Below, in pieces: positions 7,167 through 14,096 of a stretch of 56,633 nt of DNA; the first letter of the stretch is position 1; every line of letters starts with the position of its first letter. The notes under the pieces are model-generated. The model was not told the DNA's origin, made no database searches, and saw only the letters and a program-made list of their open reading frames with translations. Origin of the DNA: Dactylosporangium sp. AC04546 (GTDB taxonomy: Bacteria; Actinomycetota; Actinomycetes; Mycobacteriales; Micromonosporaceae); assembly GCF_022095675.1 (NCBI RefSeq), contig NZ_JAHYSG010000083.1, positions 1 to 56,633 of the forward strand, in the 5' to 3' direction. The position numbers were made by a program, and so were the translations under genes.

Positions 7167-8387
7167 ATGAAAATCGGCAAACGTCGATCTTTGGCGGTGC
7201 TCTCGGGCGTCGCCATGCTCGGCGCGATCGGTGCCGTCGCCGTCACCGCCGCCACGGTCGGCACGGCCAGCGCCGCCACCAACTGCGGCTACCTGTTCGA
7301 CGACTTCAACTACAGCTCGTCGAGCGACAGCCTGCTCACCAGCCACGGCTGGGTCCCGCGCACCTACTCCGGCGGCCCGGGCGTGCCCGGTGCCACCTGG
7401 TCGGCGAACAGCATCTCCTTCCCGACCTCGGGCGGGCAGAAGGTCATGCAGCTGACCGCGTCGACCGACGGGACGGGCGGCGGGACCAACCAGGCCGAGC
7501 TGTACTCGGCGCAGAAGCGGTACTTCGAGGGCACGTACGCCAGTCGCGTGCGCTTCACCGACGCCCCGGTCTCCGGCAACGACGGCGACCACATCAACGA
7601 GACGTTCTTCACCATCAGCCCGCTGAACGGCGATCTCGACCCGACGTACAGCGAGCTGGACATCTCGGAGTACCTGCCGAACGGCGGGTGGGGCGAGACG
7701 GGCCCGATCAACTACCAGACGACGTGGTACACGTACCGCAACGAGCCGTGGTTCGCCGACAACGTCCACTCGGAGCAGCGCCAGAGCTTCGACGGCTGGC
7801 ACGACCTGGTGGTGACGGTCGCGAACGGCCACGTCATCTACTACATCGACGGCGTCCAGATGGGCGACCACTCGGGCAAGTACTACCCGCGCCAGACGAT
7901 GACGATCAACTGGAACCTGTGGTTCATCGACACGGCGGCCCACACGGGCGGCCTGTCGACGTACATCGAGCAGGTCGACTGGGTCCTGCACGCCAAGAAC
8001 CAGGTCCTGACCCCGTCCCAGGTGACGACCCAGGCCGCGGCGTACCGCTCGTCCGGCTCGTCCTTCGTCGACACCGTGGACGCGTCGGGCCCGTGCGTGA
8101 CCCCGTCGGGCTCGCCGACCCCGTCGACGTCCCCGTCCCGCTCGCAGTCGCCCTCTGCGTCTCCGTCGACGTCCACTCCGCCGGCCACGAACTGCGCCGC
8201 GGCCCCGGAGTGGTCGATCAGCGCCGTGTACACGACGGGCCAGACGGTGAAGCACGAGAAGAGCAAGTACGGCGACCCGAACGGCCCGGCATCGGGCCAG
8301 GGCAAACACCTGTGGCGAGCCAAGTGGTGGACCCAGGGCTCCGAACCCGGCTGGACGGCGAACTGGGAGGACCTCGGCCAGTGCTGA
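7167..8387 (+). CDS. Secreted GH16-like glycoside hydrolase with C-terminal chitin-binding module
   Basis: A 406-aa exported protein. The signal peptide ends near residue 36 (TASA). The catalytic domain (about 40-300) is a concanavalin-like fold with the GH16-type motif ELDISE, giving Glu163 as nucleophile, Asp165 and Glu168 as acid/base. A Ser/Pro/Thr linker (about 312-345) leads to a CBM5/12-like module with paired aromatics (AKWWTQGSEPGW). AGGAGG precedes the ATG. As the last gene of a GlcNAc/chito-oligosaccharide operon with a chitin-type CBM, it may act on chitin, chitosan or a mixed fungal wall glucan. Classical GH16 enzymes cut beta-1,3/1,4-glucans, so the substrate is open. Confidence 0.8.
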   Translation: MKIGKRRSLAVLSGVAMLGAIGAVAVTAATVGTASAATNCGYLFDDFNYSSSSDSLLTSHGWVPRTYSGGPGVPGATWSANSISFPTSGGQKVMQLTASTDGTGGGTNQAELYSAQKRYFEGTYASRVRFTDAPVSGNDGDHINETFFTISPLNGDLDPTYSELDISEYLPNGGWGETGPINYQTTWYTYRNEPWFADNVHSEQRQSFDGWHDLVVTVANGHVIYYIDGVQMGDHSGKYYPRQTMTINWNLWFIDTAAHTGGLSTYIEQVDWVLHAKNQVLTPSQVTTQAAAYRSSGSSFVDTVDASGPCVTPSGSPTPSTSPSRSQSPSASPSTSTPPATNCAAAPEWSISAVYTTGQTVKHEKSKYGDPNGPASGQGKHLWRAKWWTQGSEPGWTANWEDLGQC

Positions 8388-8411
8388 GGACGATCTGACG
8401 CGTACCTGACA

Positions 8412-8440
8412 GGGCCGGCACCGAACCACGGTGCCGGCCC
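8412..8440 (+). terminator. Hairpin terminator of the amino-sugar operon
   Basis: GGGCCGGCACCG (8412-8423), loop AACCA, CGGTGCCGGCCC (8429-8440): a perfect 12-bp stem 24 nt after the hydrolase stop. No U-tract follows, which is usual for actinomycete terminators. Confidence 0.85.
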
Positions 8441-8449
8441 ACCCGTGTC

Positions 8450-8936
8450 ACCGAGTGGCGGCGGCCCGTCATCCAGGGGTGGACCGGGCCGCCGCCCCCA
8501 CGCCGTCGACGCCGGGGAGCGACCCTCAGCGGCGTGGTACTCGACGGCAGCGGACTCGCACGGCCAGCGACACGTCCCTGCGCAGCAGCCGGACAGGGGC
8601 TCGCCGACGCCGTCGAATGCCACCTCGTCCGGCAGTGACGCCCCTCCACCCCGTCCGGTAACCGCGATCCGGGCCGGCCTCCCGCAGCGCGGCCAGCAGG
8701 TGCGGCCTCGCCGTGGCCGACCAGGCCGGCAGGACCTCGCCCTCCGGTGCGGACCTGGCCGGGGTGGGCCTTGCGGCGGCCGCCCGGGAGCGGTGCCCCT
8801 GGCCCAGGTGCTGCACAAGATCGAACAGCGTCCACTCGGGGCAGGTCGGCACCTGCGCGTCGAGGCTGGGCGCGGGGGAGACCGCGGTGCGGGAGGCGGC
8901 CAACCGCGGATCGGGGAACTTCAGAGTCCTTTCCAC
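8450..8936 (-). pseudogene. Decayed maleylpyruvate isomerase / mycothiol-dependent enzyme gene
   Basis: From an ATG at 8936 the minus strand reads an MDMPI/DinB-like N-terminus: PDPRLAASRTAVSP, then VPTCPEWTLFDLVQHLGQGH, and SATARPHLLAALREAGPDRG. The typical C-terminal stretch (LPDEVAFDGVGEPLSGCC) continues only in another frame near 8600-8640, and the central His-rich segment is lost. Intact members have about 200-270 aa, so this looks like a frameshifted, shortened remnant. A sequencing error is an alternative. Apart from this, 8441-9009 holds no gene I can recognise. Confidence 0.55.
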
Positions 8937-9009
8937 TCCGGCTGTCTATCACCGTGCCCGGCAACCGGGCAGCGATTTTTCACAGCCGACGGCCGGTTAG
9001 CCTGAGGTC

Positions 9010-9816
9010 GTGATCGAACGCTGGATGGCCGACCCCGATCCCGGCCTTGTGCCGCCCGCCCGGACGCCCGAGGTGCGGCTGGAGAGTCACGGGGTGACCC
9101 TGCTCGGGGTCATGCACGTCCCCGCCGGGCCCGGGCCCCATCCGGTCGTCGTCCTCCTGCACGGGTTTCCCGGCAACGAGCGCAACTTCGACCTCGCGCA
9201 GGCGTTGCGGCGGGCCGGGTACGCGACGCTCGTCTTCCACTACCGGGGCTCGTGGGGCGTCGGCGGCTCGTACAGCTGGCGCAACGTCCTCGCCGATGCC
9301 GCCCACGTCACCCGGATGGTGCGCGAGCGGCCACCCACGGAAGGCCTCGACCCGGGCCGCGTCGCGGTGGTCGGGCACAGCCTCGGCGGGTTCGCCGCGC
9401 TGCACACCGCGGCCGGCGATCCCGAGGTGAAGGCCGTCGTCTCCATCGCCGGGTTCGACTTCGGCGGGGCCGCGCTCCGCGGGCTGGCCGACCCGGGCGC
9501 CCGGGAGGCGCTCCGGACGATGTTCGGCGAGGACCTGCTGCCGCTCAGCGGCACGAGCGCCGAACAGCTCCTCGACGAGGCCGAGACGAACGCTGACGCC
9601 TTCGCCCTGGCCGGGCTCGGTGCCAGGTTGCGCAGGCCGGTCCTGCTCGTCGCGGGCGGCAACGACACCGTCGCCCCGCCGGAGCTGCACCACGAGCCGC
9701 TCGTGGCCGCTTACGAATCAGCCGAGCAGGTCGTCCTTCCCGACGACCACGCCCTGTCCGGCCACCGCCTGGCCCTGACGAAGGCGGTCGCGGACTTCCT
9801 GGACCGTCACCTCTGA
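9010..9816 (+). CDS. Alpha/beta hydrolase (dienelactone hydrolase/peptidase-S9-like)
   Basis: A 268-aa cytoplasmic hydrolase of the alpha/beta fold. HGFPGNERNF is the oxyanion-hole loop (about residue 54), GHSLGG holds the nucleophile Ser (about residue 124), AGGNDTVAPP supplies the acid Asp, and DDHALSGHR near the end supplies the catalytic His. No signal peptide is present. The GTG start gives a normal N-terminus. Its last 10 nt overlap the convergent NmrA-family gene. The substrate is unknown. Confidence 0.85.
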   Translation: MIERWMADPDPGLVPPARTPEVRLESHGVTLLGVMHVPAGPGPHPVVVLLHGFPGNERNFDLAQALRRAGYATLVFHYRGSWGVGGSYSWRNVLADAAHVTRMVRERPPTEGLDPGRVAVVGHSLGGFAALHTAAGDPEVKAVVSIAGFDFGGAALRGLADPGAREALRTMFGEDLLPLSGTSAEQLLDEAETNADAFALAGLGARLRRPVLLVAGGNDTVAPPELHHEPLVAAYESAEQVVLPDDHALSGHRLALTKAVADFLDRHL

Positions 9817-10664
9817 AGCGCCCATGGCGACCACGTCGCCAGCCAGTCGTCGAACGTGAGCAGGCCCGGGTGCAGCGCCCGCAGGGCCGGGACGTCGGCC
9901 TGCCAGCCGCCGAAGGACTCGATGGCGTGCAGGCGGTCGACGTTCGCCCGCATCTCGGCCACCGCCTCCGCCGGGAGCGGGGGCAGGTCCAGCGGGTGGC
10001 CGACGGTGCGCTCGACCGCGGCGACGAGCGTCTCCCGCGGCAGGTCGTCGCCGGCCAGTTCGAGGGCGCGGCCGATGTAGTACCCCGGGTCGGCGAACGC
10101 CAGCGCGGCGAACTCGCCGATGTCGCGGACCGCGACCATCTGCACGTGCTGCCCCGGCGCCACCATGCGCAGGACCGAGTGGCGGCCGAGCACGCCGTAC
10201 TGCGGATCGGCGTGGTTCTCCATGAACATCACCGGGCGCAGGATCGTCGCGGGCAGCCCGAGCGCGGCGATGTGCCGCTCGATCTCCCCCTTGGTGGTCC
10301 AGTGCGCGACGCCGCTGTCCCGGTCCGCCCCGCCGACCGAGGTGTACACCAGTTGCCCGACCCCGGCCGCCGCCGCGGCATCGGCGACCGTGACGCCCAT
10401 CCGCACCTCGTCGGGGTTGAAGTGCGGCGCCACGCCGGCCGGCTGGACGCTGAAGACGCCGTCGACGCCGGCCATCGTGCGGTCCAGCGACGCCCGGTCG
10501 GTCATGTCGCCCAGCACGAGCTCGGCGCCGGCCGCCGCGAGCGCCTGCGCCGCGGGTGTCGAGGCCGAGCGCACGAGGGCACGCACGGGGCGGCCGCCGC
10601 GCAGCAGGGCGCGGGCGGTGGCGCCGCCCTGCTGGCCGGTGGCACCGGTGACGAGCACGGTCAT
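9807..10664 (-). CDS. NmrA family NAD(P)-binding protein (atypical SDR)
   Basis: A 285-aa Rossmann protein starting MTVLVTGATGQQGG, the NmrA/TMR-type dinucleotide-binding loop. YTSVGGADRDSG (about residue 108) lacks the classical SDR Tyr-x3-Lys, so it may be a redox sensor or quinone oxidoreductase-like enzyme. The ATG at 10664 is preceded by GGGAGGA, which decides the start. It is divergent from a TetR gene, with twin operators between them, so it is probably that regulator's main target. Confidence 0.85.
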   Translation of the reverse strand: MTVLVTGATGQQGGATARALLRGGRPVRALVRSASTPAAQALAAAGAELVLGDMTDRASLDRTMAGVDGVFSVQPAGVAPHFNPDEVRMGVTVADAAAAAGVGQLVYTSVGGADRDSGVAHWTTKGEIERHIAALGLPATILRPVMFMENHADPQYGVLGRHSVLRMVAPGQHVQMVAVRDIGEFAALAFADPGYYIGRALELAGDDLPRETLVAAVERTVGHPLDLPPLPAEAVAEMRANVDRLHAIESFGGWQADVPALRALHPGLLTFDDWLATWSPWALQR

Positions 10665-10696
10665 GGAGTTCCTCCCGGAGAACGGATAGGCTAAGA

Positions 10697-10731
10697 GGAG
10701 CACTGCTCCGATATTTGCGGAGCGGTGCTCC
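10697..10731. promoter_or_regulatory. Twin TetR operators between NmrA and TetR genes
   Basis: Two 13-bp palindromes, GGAGCA-C-TGCTCC (10697-10709) and GGAGC-GGT-GCTCC (10719-10731), lie with centres 22 bp apart, about two helical turns. Together they also form one large dyad (GGAGCACTGCTCCG ... CGGAGCGGTGCTCC, one mismatch). This fits cooperative binding of two TetR dimers on one face of the DNA. Confidence 0.7.
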
Positions 10732-10754
10732 ACTTGTCAACAGGAAGGAGAGGC

Positions 10755-11306
10755 ATGTCCACGCGCGCCGACGCCCGGCGGAACTACGACCTGCTGCTCG
10801 CCGAGGCCCGCGCCGCGTTCGCCGAGCACGGGACCGACGCCTCCCTCCGCGACGTCGCGCGCCGCGCCGGGGTGGGCATCGGCACGCTGTACCGCCACTT
10901 CCCCACCCGCGAGGCACTCCTCGAAGCCCTCATGCGCAGCAACTTCGACGGCCTCCGCGAGCACGCCGAGTCACTGCTGACGGCCGGCGACACCGCCGCG
11001 GCGCTGCAGGAGTGGCTCGGGCGGCTCGCGACCGGATCCATGGCGTACCGCGGACTCCCCGAGTCCGTCCTGGCCGCCCTCCGCGACGAGCAGTCCCAGC
11101 TCCACGAGTCGTGCGTGGCCATGCGCGAGGCCGGCGCCCGCCTGCTGCACCGCGCCCAGCAGGCCGGCCGCGTCCGCGCCGAGGTCACCGCCGACGAGCT
11201 GCTCGCGCTGGTCTCGGGCCTGGCGTGGGCGAGCGAACAGGCCAGGCAGCCGGCCGAGATGCTCGACCAGCTGCTGCACATCGCGATGCGGGGACTGGCG
11301 CCCTAG
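10755..11306 (+). CDS. TetR/AcrR family transcriptional regulator
   Basis: A 183-aa repressor. The helix-turn-helix ASLRDVARRAGVGIGTLYRH lies near residues 30-49, followed by a TetR_C-type ligand domain. The ATG at 10755 follows GGAAGGAGAGGC, a strong ribosome site; an ATG 30 nt upstream falls in the operator region and has none. It probably represses itself and the NmrA gene through the operators at 10697-10731. Its 3' end overlaps the convergent sigma-factor gene by 4 nt. Confidence 0.9.
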   Translation: MSTRADARRNYDLLLAEARAAFAEHGTDASLRDVARRAGVGIGTLYRHFPTREALLEALMRSNFDGLREHAESLLTAGDTAAALQEWLGRLATGSMAYRGLPESVLAALRDEQSQLHESCVAMREAGARLLHRAQQAGRVRAEVTADELLALVSGLAWASEQARQPAEMLDQLLHIAMRGLAP

Positions 11307-12535
11307 CAGGCCGCCGCGCGGGACAGGAGCAGGGAGCGCTCGCGCTCGTTGCGGGTCATCGACGCCGCGCGCTCGAACTCCGCGCGGGCCTCGGCCGGGC
11401 GGCCCAGCCGGAGCAGGAAGTCGGCGCGCACGCTCGGCAGCAGGTGGTAGTTGCGCAGCGTCGGCTCGTCGGCCAGCGGGTCGAGCACGGCCAGGCCGGC
11501 GGCCGGGCCGTCCGCCATCGACACGGCGACCGCCCGGTTCAGCTCGACGATCGGGGACGGCGCGACCGCGGACAGCTCGCGGTACAGCAGAGCGATCCGC
11601 GACCAGTCCGTCTCGGCGGCGGTCCGGGCGCGCGCGTGGCACGCGGCGATCGCGGCCTGGAGCGTGTAGGTCCCGCCGCCCAGGGCCTCGGCCTTGGCCA
11701 GCGCGTCGAGCCCCCGCCGGATGAGCAGCCGGTCCCAGCGGCCGCGGTCCTGCTCCAGCAGCACGATCGGCTCGCCGGACGGGCCGGTGCGGGCGGCGCT
11801 GCGGGACGCCTGGATCTCCAGCAGCGCGACCAGGCCGTGGACCTCGGCCTCGGCCGGCATGAGGCCGGCCAGCACGCGGCCCAGCCGCATCGCCTCCTCG
11901 CAGAGGGCGGGGCGCATCCAGTCGTCGCCGGCCGTCGCGGAGTACCCCTCGTTGAAGATCAGGTAGATGACCTCCAGCACCGAGGCCAGCCGCGCGGCCC
12001 GGTCGGCGCCGACCGGCAGCTCGAACGGCACGTGTGCGTCGGCGAGGGACTTCTTCGCGCGGCTGATCCGCTGGCCGACGGTGGCGTCCGGCACCAGGAA
12101 GGCCCGGGCGATCTCGACGGTCGACAGGCCGCCGAGCATGCGCAGGGTCAGCGCCACCCGCGCCTCGGGCGACAGCACCGGGTGGCAGGCGGTGAAGATG
12201 AGCCGCAGCAGGTCGTCCTCGATCGGCTCCTCCTCCAGGACCGCGTCGAAGTCGGCCGTGTCGGCCTCGGCGGGGTGCACCAGGTCGGGGAGGTTGCGCT
12301 CGAAGCGCTCACGCCGGCGGATCTGGTCGATGGCGCGCCGCTTGGCCGTGGTCATGAGCCAGGCGCCGGGGTTGCGCGGCACGCCCTCGGCCGGCCACTG
12401 CTCCAGCGCCGCGACGAGCGCGTCCTGCGCCAGTTCCTCGGCCTGCCCCACGTCGCCGACGAGGCGGGCCAGGCCGGCGATGACCCGGCCCGCCTCGATC
12501 CGCCAGACGGCCTCAACCGCTTGCTTGGGATCCAC
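11303..12535 (-). CDS. ECF42-type RNA polymerase sigma factor with C-terminal TPR-like extension
   Basis: A 410-aa sigma-70 family protein. Region 2 (GDVGQAEELAQDALVAALEQW) and region 4 (GLSTVEIARAFLVPDATVGQ) occupy the first ~185 residues. A long helical, TPR-like extension of ~220 residues follows, typical of ECF42. No anti-sigma gene is nearby. The YCII/DGPF gene 18 nt upstream is the standard ECF42 partner. A second such pair lies at 49035-50536. In this group the extension is thought to control activity. Confidence 0.9.
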   Translation of the reverse strand: MDPKQAVEAVWRIEAGRVIAGLARLVGDVGQAEELAQDALVAALEQWPAEGVPRNPGAWLMTTAKRRAIDQIRRRERFERNLPDLVHPAEADTADFDAVLEEEPIEDDLLRLIFTACHPVLSPEARVALTLRMLGGLSTVEIARAFLVPDATVGQRISRAKKSLADAHVPFELPVGADRAARLASVLEVIYLIFNEGYSATAGDDWMRPALCEEAMRLGRVLAGLMPAEAEVHGLVALLEIQASRSAARTGPSGEPIVLLEQDRGRWDRLLIRRGLDALAKAEALGGGTYTLQAAIAACHARARTAAETDWSRIALLYRELSAVAPSPIVELNRAVAVSMADGPAAGLAVLDPLADEPTLRNYHLLPSVRADFLLRLGRPAEARAEFERAASMTRNERERSLLLSRAAAC

Positions 12536-12553
12536 GATCCCAAACAGTAACCG

Positions 12554-12904
12554 TCACTCGAACTCGGAGACCCGCCGTACCTCGACCGTCACCTCGTCGA
12601 AGAGCGCGGCGAACCGCCGGCCCCACTCGACCGCCTCGGCCTCGTCGCGCACCTGGAGGATGCCGAAGCCGCCGATGACCTCCTTGGCCTCGGCGAACGG
12701 CCCGTCGACGACCGTGGTCTGACCGCTCTTCACGGTGATCGTCTGCGCCCCGGCCGACGGGTGCGTGAGACCCTCGGCGGCCAGCAGCACGCCCGCCTTG
12801 CCGACCTCCTCCATGAACGCGCCCATCTTGGCCATGAACTCGGGGTCCGGCTGCCAGGCGGCGGCGTTGGTCTGGTCGAGGCGGTGCATGAGCATGTAAC
12901 GCAT
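12554..12904 (-). CDS. YCII/DGPF-domain protein, partner of ECF42 sigma factor
   Basis: A 116-aa small protein of the YCII-related family. MRYMLMHR begins a ferredoxin-like fold, and VVDGPFAEAKEVIGGFGILQ carries the DGPF signature. It precedes the sigma gene with 18 nt between them, so it is the first gene of the pair. DGPF proteins are frequent targets and partners of ECF42 factors; the biochemical role is not settled. GAGGAGAC lies just upstream of the ATG. Confidence 0.88.
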   Translation of the reverse strand: MRYMLMHRLDQTNAAAWQPDPEFMAKMGAFMEEVGKAGVLLAAEGLTHPSAGAQTITVKSGQTTVVDGPFAEAKEVIGGFGILQVRDEAEAVEWGRRFAALFDEVTVEVRRVSEFE

Positions 12905-12992
12905 TTTCGTCTCCTCTGTCTCGTGACTACCTTTTCACCAACGCGTCGAACGACGCCCGCCGCCTTCGACACCGACGGGGAACTTTTTTCCG

Positions 12993-14096
12993 ATGAGATT
13001 GCTGTTCGCGTTCGCCGGGGGCAACGGGCACTTCCAGCCCCTGGTCCCGCTCGCCCGCGCCGCCGTGGCCGCGGGGCACACCGTGGCCGTCACCGGCCAG
13101 CCGGCGCTCATGCCGCACGTCGAGAAGGCCGGCTTGACGGCCCTGCCGTCCGGGCGGCTCTCGACGATGAGCGGCGAGCGGTCAGCGCTGCTGCGCGCCG
13201 ACCCGGCCCGCGAGGACCGCGACTTCCGCGACGGCTTCGCCGGCCGGATCGCGACCGACCGCGCCCCGGCCGTCCGCGAGCTGGCCCGCGAGTGGCGGCC
13301 GGACGTCATCGTGTGCGACGAGACCGACTTCGGCTCGATGATCGCCGCCGAGACCCTCGGCATTCCGCACGCCTCGGTGCTGGTGCTCGCGGCCGGCACG
13401 TTCGGCCGCCCGGACGGGCTGGCCGCCCGGCTCGACGAGGTCCGGGCCGAGCACGGCCTCGCTCCCGACCCGGGCCTCGCGATGCTGGACCGCCACCTGG
13501 TGATCTCCCCGGTGCCGCCGTCGTTCCGCGCGGTGCCGCTGCCGCCGACCGGCCGCCTGATGCAGCTGGCGGTGCCCGTGCCGTCCGGCCGGAGCGACAC
13601 CGTCTACTTCACGCTCGGCACGATCTTCAACACGGAGTCGGGCGACCTCTTCGGCCGGGTGGTCGCCGGCCTGCGTGAGGTGGCGCACGTCAACCTCGTT
13701 GTGACCGTCGGCGACAGCATCGACCCGGCCGAGCTCGGTCCGCAGCCGCCGCATGTGCGCGTCGAGCGGTACGTGCCGCAGGCCGAGCTGCTGCCGTCCT
13801 GCGCCGCGGTCGTCTCGCACGCCGGCTCGGGCAGCGTGCTCGGCGCGCTCGCCCACGGCCTGCCGATGGTCCTGCTGCCGATGGGCGCCGACCAGCCGGC
13901 CAACGCCGTCCGCTGCGCCGAGCTCGGCGTGGGTGTCGCCCTCGACGCCCTCGACACCACGCCCGAGCAGGCCCGCGACGCGCTCGCGACGGTCCTCACC
14001 GACCCGTCGTACCGCGCCGCCGCGACCCGCCTCCAGCAGGAGATCGCGGTGATGCCGTCACCGGCGGCCCTGGTGCCACTTCTGGAAGGCCTCTAG
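12993..14096 (+). CDS. MGT/UGT-type glycosyltransferase
   Basis: A 367-aa GT-B glycosyltransferase (family 1-like). The N-terminal acceptor domain starts MRLLFAFAGGNGHFQPLVPL; the C-terminal nucleotide-sugar domain has YVPQAELLPSCAAVVSHAGS and GLPMVLLPMGADQPANA, the positions of the PSPG-like donor motif. Such enzymes decorate macrolides, polyketides or other small molecules. No biosynthetic genes lie beside it, so it may detoxify or tailor a compound made elsewhere. Its 3' end overlaps pepN by 39 nt on the other strand. Confidence 0.85.
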   Translation: MRLLFAFAGGNGHFQPLVPLARAAVAAGHTVAVTGQPALMPHVEKAGLTALPSGRLSTMSGERSALLRADPAREDRDFRDGFAGRIATDRAPAVRELAREWRPDVIVCDETDFGSMIAAETLGIPHASVLVLAAGTFGRPDGLAARLDEVRAEHGLAPDPGLAMLDRHLVISPVPPSFRAVPLPPTGRLMQLAVPVPSGRSDTVYFTLGTIFNTESGDLFGRVVAGLREVAHVNLVVTVGDSIDPAELGPQPPHVRVERYVPQAELLPSCAAVVSHAGSGSVLGALAHGLPMVLLPMGADQPANAVRCAELGVGVALDALDTTPEQARDALATVLTDPSYRAAATRLQQEIAVMPSPAALVPLLEGL

